A DNA stretch of 64,000 nt from Caballeronia pedi. GTDB taxonomy: Bacteria > Pseudomonadota > Gammaproteobacteria > Burkholderiales > Burkholderiaceae. This document shows positions 1-9,560 of this stretch, piece after piece; the first letter of the stretch is position 1, and each line of letters opens with the position of its first letter. Both the position numbers and the translations under genes were made by a program. The stretch covers positions 62,001 to 126,000 of the forward strand of contig NZ_FCOE02000004.1 in NCBI RefSeq assembly GCF_001544915.2. Reading direction: 5' to 3'. The notes under the pieces were generated by a model. That model worked only from the letters and a program-made list of their open reading frames with translations, did not search any database and was not told the DNA's origin.

Positions 1-442
1 GCGCGCGGGTGGCAATGCGGTGGTCGTGTCGCGCTATCTGAACACGCTGGCGATGCTCGCGTTTCTCGTCTTCGATGGTCATCTGCAGCTTGTCAGCGCG
101 CTTGTCGGCACGTTTCAGAGCGTGCCGATCGAGGCGAATGTGGTCGCGACGGCATCGCATGCGCAGGGATGGCGCGTGCTGGTGGGGTATGGTGGCAGTG
201 TTTTTTCGACCGGATTGTTGCTCGCGTTGCCGATCGTGGCGGCGCTGCTGACCGCGAATCTCGCGCTCGGCATTCTCAATCGCGCCGCGCCGCAGATCGG
301 GATTTTTCAGGTCGGCTTTCCGGTGACGATGCTCGTCGGGCTGCTCTTGCTGCAGTTGATGGTGCCGAATCTGATGCCGTTTTTTCAGCGGATCTTCGAT
401 GTGGGGATCGCGCAGGTGGGGCGGGTGGCGGGGGCGCTTTGA
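1..442 (+). CDS. fliR: Flagellar export gate protein FliR (3' part)
   Basis: The reading frame is open from the left edge and ends at 442, so only about the last 147 residues are present. They contain three strongly hydrophobic segments and end in an amphipathic tail rich in Met-Pro-Phe, as in the C-terminus of FliR/SctT, the spiral export-gate subunit that sits with FliP and FliQ in the MS ring of the flagellar type III secretion apparatus. The location directly beside flg genes supports the call. The true start and any upstream fliPQ genes lie outside the window. Confidence 0.85.
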   Translation, partial: RAGGNAVVVSRYLNTLAMLAFLVFDGHLQLVSALVGTFQSVPIEANVVATASHAQGWRVLVGYGGSVFSTGLLLALPIVAALLTANLALGILNRAAPQIGIFQVGFPVTMLVGLLLLQLMVPNLMPFFQRIFDVGIAQVGRVAGAL

Positions 443-446
443 ATCG

Positions 447-1340
447 CTAGAGAAGCGTCTGCTGCAAAGGCGCGCGATGTTCGTGCACCTTGACGATTCG
501 GTATTCGGTCTTTAATGTGCCCGCCTCGATTGTCTGCATCTGGCGAAGGTCCACCACCAGAACGTCGCCCTTTCCGAAGCGTTCGCCGTCATTCACGTTG
601 GCCAGGAACGCTTCGTCGTCGATTGCTGCGAAGAACGGATACTGGCCGTCGTGAACGCGCCATTTGTTTCCGTCCTTGAAAACGACGGATTCAACGAGCA
701 CGACCTTCCTTGCAACGGAGTCCGATACGACTTCACCACTGTCATTGTTGATTGTGGCAAATGACGCAAGCTCATGGTCTTCGATGATAAGTTCCACTTG
801 CTCGCCGCGCACGATACCGAAGTTCGAGATGCCCTCACGTTCGAGCGGCGACAAGGTCTTGCTCAGACTGGAGCGCACGACCGTATTGCGCCAGAGACGC
901 ACGACACCCGCCTCGACCTCGACGGATTCGGTCTCCGTGATCCACACGTGCGACACTTCGCCGATCTGATCGATGCGATGCGGTCGGCGTCCGCGCAGCT
1001 TGCGCTGCAGTCCGACTACACCCCCACCTCCAATGAGCCCGAGGATGGTGAGGATCGTATACGCATTGGAGATTGCCGAAGCGCTGGACCCGGCAAAGAT
1101 ATCCCGGATCTGTGCCAGCAGTTGCTGTACGAAGATGAGATCGAGTTCGAATGACCCAGCCTTGAAGCTGCCCTTGACCTCGACGCGGACATCGGCGGAA
1201 TCGCCATTCAGTTCCTTGTTCGCTGCCGTGAACAAGTCGGCGATGGCCACGAGCGAGGGCGCAAGATCGCGCACGTCCATTCGATGTTCCGCGAGTGCGG
1301 GACCGTCATAGACGACGTTGAAGCGCTCATGATTGCTCAT
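447..1340 (-). CDS. Unknown protein with a central membrane segment
   Basis: I do not recognise a named function. The ATG at 1340 (MSNHERF...) is chosen over an upstream extension to 1454 because the extension looks like non-coding sequence. The product has about 297 residues: an N-terminal region beginning with a YDG motif followed by a helix, one hydrophobic glycine-rich segment near residues 95-115 followed by RKLRGRR (a stop-transfer signature), and a beta-rich C-terminal region. The N-terminal pattern (Y-[DE]-G, an HxxD-like turn, then a helix containing AN..L.G) recurs in the protein at 20097-21068, suggesting distant relatives. It converges tail-to-tail with fliR at a 4-bp gap and is probably not a flagellar part. 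Confidence 0.6.
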   Translation of the reverse strand: MSNHERFNVVYDGPALAEHRMDVRDLAPSLVAIADLFTAANKELNGDSADVRVEVKGSFKAGSFELDLIFVQQLLAQIRDIFAGSSASAISNAYTILTILGLIGGGGVVGLQRKLRGRRPHRIDQIGEVSHVWITETESVEVEAGVVRLWRNTVVRSSLSKTLSPLEREGISNFGIVRGEQVELIIEDHELASFATINNDSGEVVSDSVARKVVLVESVVFKDGNKWRVHDGQYPFFAAIDDEAFLANVNDGERFGKGDVLVVDLRQMQTIEAGTLKTEYRIVKVHEHRAPLQQTLL

Positions 1341-1636
1341 GTCGTTGTGATGCTCGGAATTCTGAAAGTTGCTGCCCCGCGCCGGAGCAAGTCGACCCGA
1401 TGTTACCACGCAGCCTCCCTGGATCGCGGGCCATCGCGGCACCGCGAAACACACGATAGCGTTGCCCGAAAAGGCGACGACTGCGCAACAGCGACGAGCC
1501 TCAACGATATGCAGATTCCTCGATGCCGCGTGACGACATCATGTCCGACTGCGCGCAGCGGGGATACTCGAAATATCCCATTTCGCATGCGCGCCTTGTA
1601 CGTTTAGCCAAACCAGAGCGGCTAAAAGAAGCCCCA

Positions 1637-2872
1637 TCAATTCCCGATGTAATCAAACAACGACATCTTCTGAATCTGCGAAAACGCCATCTGCGCCGCC
1701 TGCAACGAGTTCTGCGTCAGCTCATACTGGCTGATCGAAGAAACCAGATCGATGCTCGTCAGATTCGCGATATCGCTCGCCGTCTGCGTCTGGCTGGTCT
1801 GCATCGCGGTCTGCGTCGACTGCACTTCCTGCTCGCGTCCGCCCACCACCGTCTGCGCCGACAGCACGTTGTTGAAGGTGTTGTTGACCTTCGTGCCCGC
1901 CGTCGTCAGCGCGTTGGTCAAGGTGGCTTGCGCAGCCGGCGTCCCCGTCGGTTGCTTGAGCGCGCTCACGATGCTGTCGAGCGTTGCGAAAATATCGTTG
2001 TTGTCCGTCGCTGCGGGCTGCACGGTGAAGGTGTCGCCATCCGCGGGCGTACCTTCGATCGTCACCTTCTGGCCGCCGAGCGTGATGTCGCTCTTGCTCG
2101 TGTATGGAACGTTGGTCGGCAGCGTGTTGTCCACCGGGTTCGAATTGATCGAGTAAGTCGTCGAGCCGTCCGTCTGCGAGACCGAGAACGTGATCGTGTA
2201 CTTGCTCGCGTTGCCGGCGTTGCTCGTGTCGCTCACGCTCACCGGACTGATCGTCGCCGTGCCCGCGTTCGACGCGCCCGCGCTCGACACCGGATCGCTT
2301 TCCATAGGCGACACGCTCTGGAAGATCGATACGCCCGTATCGCCTACCGAAATCGAGCGCCCTTCGCTGATCTGCACCGCGCGCTGGCCGAAGTCGCCGG
2401 AGTAGTTCGCGCCGACGCCCGAAGGATCGTTCGAGAACGGCGCCGTGCCGCCCTTCAGACCCGAGAAGATGTAGTTGCCGTCGCTGTCCGTCGTGTTCGC
2501 GAGGCTGAAGAGCTGATCGCGCAGACCCTGGATCGAGTTGGCGACCGACGTGCGGTCCGCGTCGGTGAGCGAGCCGTCGCCCGCATGCACGATCTGCGTC
2601 TGGATGCTCTGCAGCACGCTGCTCACGTTGCCCAGCGTCGAGTCTTCCTGCTGCAGCGAAGAAAGCGCCGTCGTCTGGTTCGTGCTGTACTGCGCGAGCG
2701 CGCCGCTCTTCAACGTGAGCTGCACTGCCTGCGCCGCGCCGAGCGGATCGTCGGACGCAGTGAGAATGCGCTTGCCCGACGAGATCTGCTGATACATCGA
2801 TGCGAGCGTGCTTTGCTGGTCGCTCATCGAAGCGACGTTCAGATTGAAGTACTGGGAACTGGAAATACGCAT
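1637..2872 (-). CDS. flgL: Flagellar hook-filament junction protein FlgL (HAP3)
   Basis: The 411-residue product starts MRISSSQYF and has the flagellin-like N-terminal coiled-coil helix (QQISSGKRILTASDDPLGAA) and a matching C-terminal helix, with a variable Thr/Ser-rich middle. FlgL forms the second junction layer on which the filament assembles outside the cell. It is longer than the roughly 320-residue enteric FlgL because of the middle domain. It lies 11 bp downstream of flgK on the same strand, so the two are co-transcribed. No signal peptide is expected since it is exported through the flagellar channel. Confidence 0.95.
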   Translation of the reverse strand: MRISSSQYFNLNVASMSDQQSTLASMYQQISSGKRILTASDDPLGAAQAVQLTLKSGALAQYSTNQTTALSSLQQEDSTLGNVSSVLQSIQTQIVHAGDGSLTDADRTSVANSIQGLRDQLFSLANTTDSDGNYIFSGLKGGTAPFSNDPSGVGANYSGDFGQRAVQISEGRSISVGDTGVSIFQSVSPMESDPVSSAGASNAGTATISPVSVSDTSNAGNASKYTITFSVSQTDGSTTYSINSNPVDNTLPTNVPYTSKSDITLGGQKVTIEGTPADGDTFTVQPAATDNNDIFATLDSIVSALKQPTGTPAAQATLTNALTTAGTKVNNTFNNVLSAQTVVGGREQEVQSTQTAMQTSQTQTASDIANLTSIDLVSSISQYELTQNSLQAAQMAFSQIQKMSLFDYIGN

Positions 2873-2883
2873 CGCGTTTAACC

Positions 2884-4827
2884 TCAGTTGAACATGCCGA
2901 GCAGCGACTGGAACAGCGTCGCGGCGGTCTGAATCACCTTGCTGTTCGCTTGATAAAGCTGCTGATACTGAATCAGGTTGGCGGCTTCTTCGTTCAGGTT
3001 CACGCCCTGCACCGATTGCTGCGCCGACGTCGCCTGCGTGAGCAGCGCGGTCTGCGCCGAACTCGTCGCCTTGAGTTGATTGGTCGTGTTGCCGATCGTG
3101 TTGATGTAGCCCGCGTACGAGCTCGTCAGCGTGTCGGTGCCGCCGTTGAGCGACTTCGCCGACACCAGGTTCGCCATCGCGAGCGCGTTGCTGCCGTCGC
3201 TCGTGCCGCCCTTGTTCTGCGCGATCTTGAAAGCGTCGTTGTCCTTCGGCGTGCCGCTGATGGTCGCGGAAACGCCGTTCGCCGAGACCGTCACGCCCTT
3301 CGACGCATCGTAGGGAATCGTCTGGCCGACGGCGTAACTGGTCCCGTTGACGGTCACCGCCACGTCCGACGTGAAGCCGTTCGCCGCCGCGCTGTATTTC
3401 AGGTTGATGTCCGACGACATCGCGTTTTGCGTCACCGTCGCCGACGAAATCGACGCCGTGCCAGTGTTCGTGCTGCCCGCCGACGTCACCGCAGGCGATG
3501 CCGCCGCGATCGCCGCGCCGTTGCTCGTCGTGAGCTTGAAGTTGTCGAGCGCGCCGCGCGTCGGCTGGATCGTGAACGAGTCGCCCTTTTGCACGCCGGT
3601 CAGCGAAGACACATCGATGTTCAGGCCGTTGATCGTCTTCTGCGTCTCCGTTGCCGGATCGATGGTGCCGAGCTGCTGGCCCGACGCCGGGTCCGTCACG
3701 GTGTACTTGCTGCCGTCGTAGGTGACGGTGAAATCGTTGGCGGGCGGTTGCGTGCCATCGGCGATGGTCGCTGTCGGCAAGCCGGTGCCCTTGTTGCGCG
3801 CGTTGGCGATGACGTTCGGATCGCTGGTCGCGAACAGTGCGCCGCCGGGCTGGCCGTTCAGATCGAGGCCGAGCGCGTTCTGACCGTTCAACTGGCTGGC
3901 GAAGCTCGTCGCGATCGCGCCGAGTTGCGCCTGCGCCGGATCGAGCGTCTGCGTGCGAAAGTCGATGAGCCCGCCGACCACGCCGCCCGTGAGCGCCGAG
4001 TTGTCCAGGTATTGCGTGTTCGCGGCCGTTTGCGTCGAGCCGTCGCGGCTCTGGAACGCGACGGTGAGCTCACTCGGATCGGACGCGGAGGGCACTGCTT
4101 GCAGCCCGTATTGCGTATTGCCGACGACGAGCGGCTGCCCGTTGCCGATGAACACGTTGTAGTTGCCGTCCTGCTGCACGACCTGCACGCCGATCATCGA
4201 ACTCAGGTTCGTGACGAGCTGATCGCGTTGATCGAGCAACTGGTTCGGCTGCTGGCCGCCCGCGCTGGCGATGTTGATCTGCTTGTTGAGATCGGCGATC
4301 TGTTGCGAGTAGCTGTTGATCTGCGAGACCGCGCTCGTGAGTTGCGTGTTGACGCTCTGGCGCAACTGGTCGTATTGCTCGCCGGCCGAGTTGATCTGAT
4401 CCGCGAGCGTTTGCGCGTTGCTCATCAGCGACTGGCGCGCGGCGGTGCTGCTCGCGGAGTTCGCCACCGACTGCAGGCCGGAGAAGTAATTCGTGATGCC
4501 TTGCGCAATGCCTTTGGTCGGATCGCCGACGAGGTTGTTCAGTTGCGAGATCAGCGAGTAATACGTGCTGGCCGCGCTGCTGGACGATTGCGTGTTGTTC
4601 ACCTGCGTCGTCAGGTACTGGCTGTACTGGCGCGTGACGGTGACCGCCTGGACGCCATTGCCGAGATAACCCGAGCCGGTGAATTGCCCCGACGCTTCCT
4701 GATACGAGACCTTCTCGAGCGTATAGCCCGGCGTCGCGGCGTTGCTGATGTTCTGCCCTGTCGTCGTCAGACCCCACTGGGCCGCGTTCAGACCGGAAAG
4801 ACCAATGCTGAAGATGTTATTGGACAT
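2884..4827 (-). CDS. flgK: Flagellar hook-associated protein FlgK (HAP1)
   Basis: The ATG at 4827 gives MSNNIFSIGLSGLNAAQ..., the typical FlgK N-terminus; the longer frame to 4986 has no FlgK-like sequence. The product is about 647 residues. It has the rod/hook-family N-terminal helix with NISNAATPGYT, the Gln-rich coiled-coil around residues 150-220, a variable Thr/Ser/Gly-rich centre and the C-terminal helix with NLIQYQQLYQANSKVI. FlgK is the first junction layer between hook and filament. A sigma-28 promoter match lies 55-80 bp upstream, as expected for a late flagellar gene. Confidence 0.95.
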   Translation of the reverse strand: MSNNIFSIGLSGLNAAQWGLTTTGQNISNAATPGYTLEKVSYQEASGQFTGSGYLGNGVQAVTVTRQYSQYLTTQVNNTQSSSSAASTYYSLISQLNNLVGDPTKGIAQGITNYFSGLQSVANSASSTAARQSLMSNAQTLADQINSAGEQYDQLRQSVNTQLTSAVSQINSYSQQIADLNKQINIASAGGQQPNQLLDQRDQLVTNLSSMIGVQVVQQDGNYNVFIGNGQPLVVGNTQYGLQAVPSASDPSELTVAFQSRDGSTQTAANTQYLDNSALTGGVVGGLIDFRTQTLDPAQAQLGAIATSFASQLNGQNALGLDLNGQPGGALFATSDPNVIANARNKGTGLPTATIADGTQPPANDFTVTYDGSKYTVTDPASGQQLGTIDPATETQKTINGLNIDVSSLTGVQKGDSFTIQPTRGALDNFKLTTSNGAAIAAASPAVTSAGSTNTGTASISSATVTQNAMSSDINLKYSAAANGFTSDVAVTVNGTSYAVGQTIPYDASKGVTVSANGVSATISGTPKDNDAFKIAQNKGGTSDGSNALAMANLVSAKSLNGGTDTLTSSYAGYINTIGNTTNQLKATSSAQTALLTQATSAQQSVQGVNLNEEAANLIQYQQLYQANSKVIQTAATLFQSLLGMFN

Positions 4828-4881
4828 GCATGAATCCTGGTGAGGCGGCGTTGATATGGCGCTGCCGCATGGCTGATTTGT

Positions 4882-4908
4882 ATATCGGCCGATTGCCGGG
4901 GAAATTGA
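4882..4908 (-). promoter_or_regulatory. Probable sigma-28 (FliA) promoter for flgKL
   Basis: Read on the minus strand, the -10 element GCCGATAT (4882-4889) differs from the FliA consensus GCCGATAA in one base. It is preceded after 11 bp by TCAATTTC (4901-4908), a weaker match to TAAAGTTT. It lies 55 bp upstream of the flgK start. The call rests on spacing, -10 quality and gene function. Confidence 0.6.
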
Positions 4909-5062
4909 GTGGGGCCGCGCTCTGCGTTTGCGGGTTTCGTGAGGGCGGTTCTTTGCGATGGGGCCATTATCGGAGCGAGGGCGCAATGGCTATTGCGCGA
5001 AGAGCGTGGGGTTTTGGGGTTAATTCGCTGGTTTTGTTTTTTGCTCTTTGCTCTTGCTTCGA

Positions 5063-5685
5063 TTTCGCCGGATCCCGTGATCGTGTCGGTTTATTAGCGT
5101 TGCCCCTGTGCGGGGCGGCACCTACTTTCTTTGCTGCTGCAAAGAAAGTAGGCAAAGAAAGCAGCTTTCCCCATCCGGAACGCCTCACACCGGCCGCGGC
5201 ACAGGCGAACGGCTAGGGCACAGCAGTAGCGAGTGCCCTCATAGGCCAAGCCCGGCGTGGACCGCGCACGGTCTGACGAGCTAGAAATCCAGGCGCACTG
5301 GTTCAGCACGAAATAGCTTCGGCACAGCGCTGCGCGCTGCCGTCGGGTATGCAAGGGAAACCAACGAGAAAAGAGAAACGCAGAAGCACACGTAGACCCG
5401 ATTGACCCATCGGCCGCGAAGCGGGCCGGAGCCATTTCGTGCTGAACCAGTCGCGCGCGCGGTGCGATGTGGCAGACCGTGCGCGGTCCAAGACCGATTA
5501 GGCCTATGAGGGCACTCGCTACTGCTGTGCCAAGATCGATCGCCTGTGCCGCGGCCGGTGTGAAGCGTTCCGGCTGGGGATAGCTGCTTTCTTTGGTTAC
5601 TTTCTTTGCAGCAGCAAAGAAAGTGACTGCCGCCCCGCACAGGGGCAACGCCAATAAACCGACACGCTCACGGGATCCGGCGAAA
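5063..5685. repeat. Large imperfect inverted repeat (two 252-bp arms)
   Basis: The flgK-ycgR gap (4828-5691) holds no convincing gene. Its main content is an inverted repeat with arms 5063-5314 and 5434-5685, each starting at TTTCGCCGGATCC and ending at CTGGTTCAGCACGAAAT. The arms differ at scattered positions, and the spacer is about 119 bp. Each arm contains a small palindrome, ACTTTCTTTGC/GCAAAGAAAGT. Short translations across it are mirror images of each other, as expected from repeat symmetry rather than coding. From memory the ACTTTCTTTGC palindrome is common between genes in Burkholderia genomes; I could not check this. Confidence 0.85.
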
Positions 5686-5691
5686 ACAAAC

Positions 5692-6462
5692 TCACTTAGC
5701 CAGCGAACGCCGCTTCATCTCCAACTGCGTAATCAACCGCTGCAGGGTATTCTCCGCCGACCCCGGCATCGAAACAAACTTGAACCCAATCGTATACCGC
5801 CGATCCCCCTTGGCCGTCATCGACTCCCGATGAGAAACCAGCTTCATATCCAGCGTAACCCTGCCATTAGCGCTGAAATGCAGCTCGGCATCCTGAATCA
5901 CGATGCCCATTTCCAGATCCGCGACGCGCTCATCCGTCGTACGCAACGCGACGCCGCCAAGCGATAGATCATGCACCTCGAAGCGAAACCGCTCGCCATC
6001 CGGCAACGAACCCGTGCAGATGTAAGGATCCAGCACCGGCGCCTCGACGCGGAAATACTCGCGCCGCTGCATGTAATACAGCACCGGCGGAAACTCCGCC
6101 TCGAATGCCGGGCGCCCGTCGAACACGGTCTCGCTCGGGGGCGGCGTCGTGAACTCGACGCGCACGCCGTCCGGCGCCGCGCTGAACACGAGCTTCTGCG
6201 ACGCGAGCACGCCGCGGTTCTGCTCCGCCACGCCGCCCCAGTCGAACGTGAATCGATGCGCCGTCACATCGACGTCGAGCAAACGCGTAACGATTTGCCC
6301 GTCGCCGTATTGCGCTGTCAGAAAGTCTCCGCGATTGGCGAGATTGCGTAGCGCCACGCCGATCTCCAGCGGATTGCGCCGCCCGAAATCCACGACCGGC
6401 GCAATATCCTCGTCGGCAACGTCATGCTTTTGATAGGTGTTCATGGTGCTAGCCGTGTTCAT
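5692..6462 (-). CDS. ycgR: Flagellar brake protein YcgR (PilZ, c-di-GMP receptor)
   Basis: The 256-residue product has an N-terminal YcgR domain (about residues 30-130) and a C-terminal PilZ domain. The c-di-GMP binding signature is visible: RREYFR near residue 133, then DLSLGG near residue 165. In enteric bacteria c-di-GMP-bound YcgR acts on the motor to slow swimming. The start is either 6462 or the ATG at 6444, since MNT occurs twice. A sigma-28 promoter match lies upstream, placing it in the late flagellar class. A diguanylate cyclase gene lies beside fliA at 52822-53916. Confidence 0.9.
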   Translation of the reverse strand: MNTASTMNTYQKHDVADEDIAPVVDFGRRNPLEIGVALRNLANRGDFLTAQYGDGQIVTRLLDVDVTAHRFTFDWGGVAEQNRGVLASQKLVFSAAPDGVRVEFTTPPPSETVFDGRPAFEAEFPPVLYYMQRREYFRVEAPVLDPYICTGSLPDGERFRFEVHDLSLGGVALRTTDERVADLEMGIVIQDAELHFSANGRVTLDMKLVSHRESMTAKGDRRYTIGFKFVSMPGSAENTLQRLITQLEMKRRSLAK

Positions 6463-6537
6463 TGTGCTCGCGCCGCCCGGTCCCGGGCGTCGCGCGTCGA
6501 CCGAACCTCAATCGGTCCGGCACTTCGATTATTCAGG

Positions 6538-6564
6538 TTAGCGGCATACCTCTTCAAAAGTTTA
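6538..6564 (-). promoter_or_regulatory. Probable sigma-28 (FliA) promoter for ycgR
   Basis: On the minus strand TAAACTTT (6557-6564) is followed after 11 bp by GCCGCTAA (6538-6545). Each half differs from the consensus TAAAGTTT-N11-GCCGATAA in one base. It lies about 75 bp upstream of the ycgR start. Confidence 0.75.
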
Positions 6565-6662
6565 GGGTCGCCCGGCGATAAATGTATGTGGTGCGCCGTC
6601 CCGACGAACGTAAAACGTTTGCCACCGCTTTTGATCCGAACATTCGCGCTTCCCGTCCTGCG

Positions 6663-7712
6663 TCAGACGATCTGGCGCATGATCGAAATCAGCTTCTTCG
6701 CGTATTGCGGATCGGTCGCGTAGCCGGCCTTCTGCATGCCGTGCGCGAAGCCCGCGACATCGCGCGAAGCCTGAATCACCGGCGCATAGCGCGGATTGTT
6801 CTTGATCACGCTCGCGTAGTCGGTGAGCGCTTCTTCGTACGAATCGTAGGCGCGGAAGCGCTCCACGACCTTCTGCGGCCGGCCGTTCACGTATTCGGTC
6901 GTGACCGAATCGACGGTCTTGCCGGTCCAGTTGCTGGTCGCCTTGATGCCGAAGATATTGTGGCTCGTCGCGCCGTTCGCGCTCTTGATCTCGCGCTTGC
7001 CCCAGCCCGATTCGAGCGCCGCCTGGCCGATGATGAAGCGCGCCGGAATGCCCGTCGCCGCGCTCGCGGCCTGCGCCGGCACGGCCAGGCGGTCGACGAA
7101 CGCGTTCACCTTGTCCGAACCGTTGCCGCGCGCGGGCGGTTCGAGCGAGTCCGCCGCCGTGTAACCCTTGCCTGCCAGCGACGCGCTGCTCTTGCTGGCC
7201 TGGGCCGCCGCGTAAGCCTTCGCCATCGCGTTCATCGCGGCGAGATTGCCCGCGTTCGCTTCGAGATCGCCGCTGCCGCCCGACATGCCGCCGAGCGCCT
7301 GCATCGCGTTCATCGCATTGGCGCCGCTCGTGCCGCTCGCGTCGGTCTTGCCGCCCGCGTTGCGCATGAGCTGCTTCAACATCATGTCCGCCACGCCGAT
7401 GCCCTTCGACGACATCTGCTGCGAAAGCTGCTGATCGAGCATCGACGTGAACGACTTCGTATCGTTCGATTCGAACGGGCTGTCCGAAGGCGTCGCGTCA
7501 CGCATGCTCTTGAGCATCATTTGCGTGAAGACCGCGTCGAACTGTTTCGCGGCCTGCTTCAGTCCCTGCTGCGGGTCCGCGCTGGCCTGCGCGCGCAATG
7601 CATCGAAGCCCTGCGTGTCGAGTGCGAAACGGTTCGACAGGTTCGACAAGCCGCTCGTCGTATCGGTCGATGCCAGCGCGGTGCTGGCGATGCCGCTCGT
7701 GTTCGAGTTCAT
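6663..7712 (-). CDS. flgJ: Flagellar rod cap / peptidoglycan hydrolase FlgJ
   Basis: The 349-residue product is a two-domain FlgJ. The N-terminal rod-capping domain (about residues 40-110) includes LKQAAKQFDAVFTQMMLKSM. The C-terminal glucosaminidase domain (about 190-345) carries the catalytic-type glutamate in QAALESGWGKREI and the SHNIFGIK motif. The hydrolase opens peptidoglycan for the growing rod in the periplasm. It is the last gene of the flgBCDEFGHIJ run, 13 bp after flgI. Confidence 0.95.
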   Translation of the reverse strand: MNSNTSGIASTALASTDTTSGLSNLSNRFALDTQGFDALRAQASADPQQGLKQAAKQFDAVFTQMMLKSMRDATPSDSPFESNDTKSFTSMLDQQLSQQMSSKGIGVADMMLKQLMRNAGGKTDASGTSGANAMNAMQALGGMSGGSGDLEANAGNLAAMNAMAKAYAAAQASKSSASLAGKGYTAADSLEPPARGNGSDKVNAFVDRLAVPAQAASAATGIPARFIIGQAALESGWGKREIKSANGATSHNIFGIKATSNWTGKTVDSVTTEYVNGRPQKVVERFRAYDSYEEALTDYASVIKNNPRYAPVIQASRDVAGFAHGMQKAGYATDPQYAKKLISIMRQIV

Positions 7713-7725
7713 GAGCTTTCGTTCC

Positions 7726-8853
7726 TTAGATGATTTCGAGGTCTGCGCGCAGCGCGCCCGCGGCCTTCATCGACTGAAGAATCGAGATGAGATCCGCCGG
7801 CGTCGCGCCGAGCGCGTTGAGCGCCTTCACGACATCCGCGAGATTCGCGCCGGCGTTGAGCATCTTGAGCGCGCCGCTGTCCTGCTTCAGTTGAATCGAC
7901 GATTCCTTCGCGGCAACCGTCTGGCCATTCGAGAACGCGCCCGGCTGGCTCACCGCCGTCTTCGTGTTGATCACGACCGACAGATTGCCGTGCGCAACCG
8001 CGCAGTTCTGCAGCGTGACCATCTGGTTCATCACGATGGAGCCGGTGCGCGCGTTCAGGATCACCTTCGCGGCGGCCTGCGCCGGACGCACGTCGATGTT
8101 CTGCAGTTGCGCCATGAACGACACCTGCTCGCTCGCATCCTGCGGCGCGCGCAGTTGAATCGTGCGGCCGTCGAGCGCGAGCGCCGTGCCCATGCCGAAC
8201 TGGTTGTTCACCGCCGCGACGATCCGTTGCGTGGTGTCGAAATCCATCTCGCGCAGTTCCATCTGCATGACGCCGCCCTGCTGCTGCAACGCCGACGGCA
8301 CCGCGCGCTCGACGATCGCGCCCGCCGAAATGCGACCGACGGCGAGCTGGTTCACCTGCACCTTGCTGCCGTTCGCGCTCGCACCCGCGCCGCCGACGAC
8401 GAGGTTGCCCTGCGCCATCGCGTACACCTGACCGTCGGCGCCCTTCAGCGGCGACATCAGTAGCGTGCCGCCGCGCAGGCTCTTCGCGTTGCCGAGCGAC
8501 GAAACCGTCACGTCGATCGCCTCGCCGGGGCGCGCGAACGGCGGCAGTGTCGCGGTCACCATCACGGCGGCCACGTTCTTCAACTGCATGTTCTGCGTCG
8601 TCGCGGAATTCACCGTGATGCCGAGGTTGCCGAGCATGTTGGTGAGCGATTGCGTGGTGAACGGCGTCTGCATCGTCTGGTCGCCGGTGCCGTCGAGACC
8701 GACGACGAGTCCGTAACCGATCAGCGGATTGTCACGCACGCCCTGGAACGAGACGAGGTCTTTCAGGCGCTCGGCGTGTGCGGGCGGTGCGGTATGGAGC
8801 GCGACGAGCGCCGCTGCGAGCGAGAACGAAACGAAACGAAGAAGCGGATTCAT
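7726..8853 (-). CDS. flgI: Flagellar P-ring protein FlgI
   Basis: The ATG at 8853 gives a 375-residue protein with a Sec signal peptide ([20 protein letters not shown], cleavage near AHA). The mature start is [15 protein letters not shown] followed by [17 protein letters not shown], which is diagnostic of FlgI. FlgI forms the peptidoglycan-level bushing around the rod and needs FlgA as chaperone. The longer frame extending to 9477 is flgH read in the wrong frame. It starts 2 bp after the flgH stop. Confidence 0.95.
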   Translation of the reverse strand: MNPLLRFVSFSLAAALVALHTAPPAHAERLKDLVSFQGVRDNPLIGYGLVVGLDGTGDQTMQTPFTTQSLTNMLGNLGITVNSATTQNMQLKNVAAVMVTATLPPFARPGEAIDVTVSSLGNAKSLRGGTLLMSPLKGADGQVYAMAQGNLVVGGAGASANGSKVQVNQLAVGRISAGAIVERAVPSALQQQGGVMQMELREMDFDTTQRIVAAVNNQFGMGTALALDGRTIQLRAPQDASEQVSFMAQLQNIDVRPAQAAAKVILNARTGSIVMNQMVTLQNCAVAHGNLSVVINTKTAVSQPGAFSNGQTVAAKESSIQLKQDSGALKMLNAGANLADVVKALNALGATPADLISILQSMKAAGALRADLEII

Positions 8854-8855
8854 GA

Positions 8856-9539
8856 TCAGAACGGCGCGACGTTGAGGAAGAAGCGCTGCAGCCAGCCCAT
8901 GTTCTGCGCTTCGTCGATGTAACCCTTCGCCGAATATTCGATTTTCGCGTCGGCGATTTGCGTGGAGAACACGGTGTTGGTGCCCGAAATGGTCGTCGGA
9001 TTGACGACGCCTGAAAAGCGCACGAACTCGTTGCCCTGGTTGATGAGCATCTGCTTTTCGCCGCTCACCATCAGGTTGCCGTTGGGCAGCACGTCCGTGA
9101 CGGTGACGGTGAGCGTGCCGCTGAACGTGTTGGCCGCGCTCGCGCCGCCCGCCGCGGTGAACTTGTTCGCGCCGGTGGCCGACAGGTTCGTGTTGTTGAA
9201 GAGTCCGCCGAAGAGACCCGGCGTCGTCGGCACGGAGAACGAGCCGTTGCCGGCGCGGTTGGTGTTCGCCGCCGACGACTTCGTCGCGTTGACGTTTTCC
9301 GAAATCACGATGGTCAGGATGTCGCCGACGTTGCGCGGACGCTGGTCTTCGAACAGCGGCCGGCCCGCGTAGCCCGCGTTGTAGATCGCGCCGGGCGAAC
9401 GCGTGCCGACGGGCGGCTGCGGCGGACGCGCGGTCATCGGCTGCTGGACGATCGGCTCTTTCGGCACGAGGCCGCACGCGCCGAGCGCTGCAATGAGCGC
9501 GGCGATCGTGGCACGCGAGAGGATTTGAGTAGGCGACAT
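8856..9539 (-). CDS. flgH: Flagellar L-ring lipoprotein FlgH
   Basis: The 227-residue product has a lipoprotein signal peptide with the lipobox LGAC near residue 22. The mature part contains [20 protein letters not shown] and [21 protein letters not shown], standard for FlgH. It forms the outer-membrane ring. The C-terminus [20 protein letters not shown] is conserved in the family. It sits between flgG and flgI in the usual order. Confidence 0.95.
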   Translation of the reverse strand: MSPTQILSRATIAALIAALGACGLVPKEPIVQQPMTARPPQPPVGTRSPGAIYNAGYAGRPLFEDQRPRNVGDILTIVISENVNATKSSAANTNRAGNGSFSVPTTPGLFGGLFNNTNLSATGANKFTAAGGASAANTFSGTLTVTVTDVLPNGNLMVSGEKQMLINQGNEFVRFSGVVNPTTISGTNTVFSTQIADAKIEYSAKGYIDEAQNMGWLQRFFLNVAPF

Positions 9540-9560
9540 CTTCGTGACTCGTTTGAAGCG

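Noticed and set aside
5094..5654. A 186-residue minus-strand frame and several shorter frames in the flgK-ycgR gap
   Set aside because: They run through both arms of the inverted repeat, give near-identical peptides from opposite arms and have no ribosome site or family pattern.
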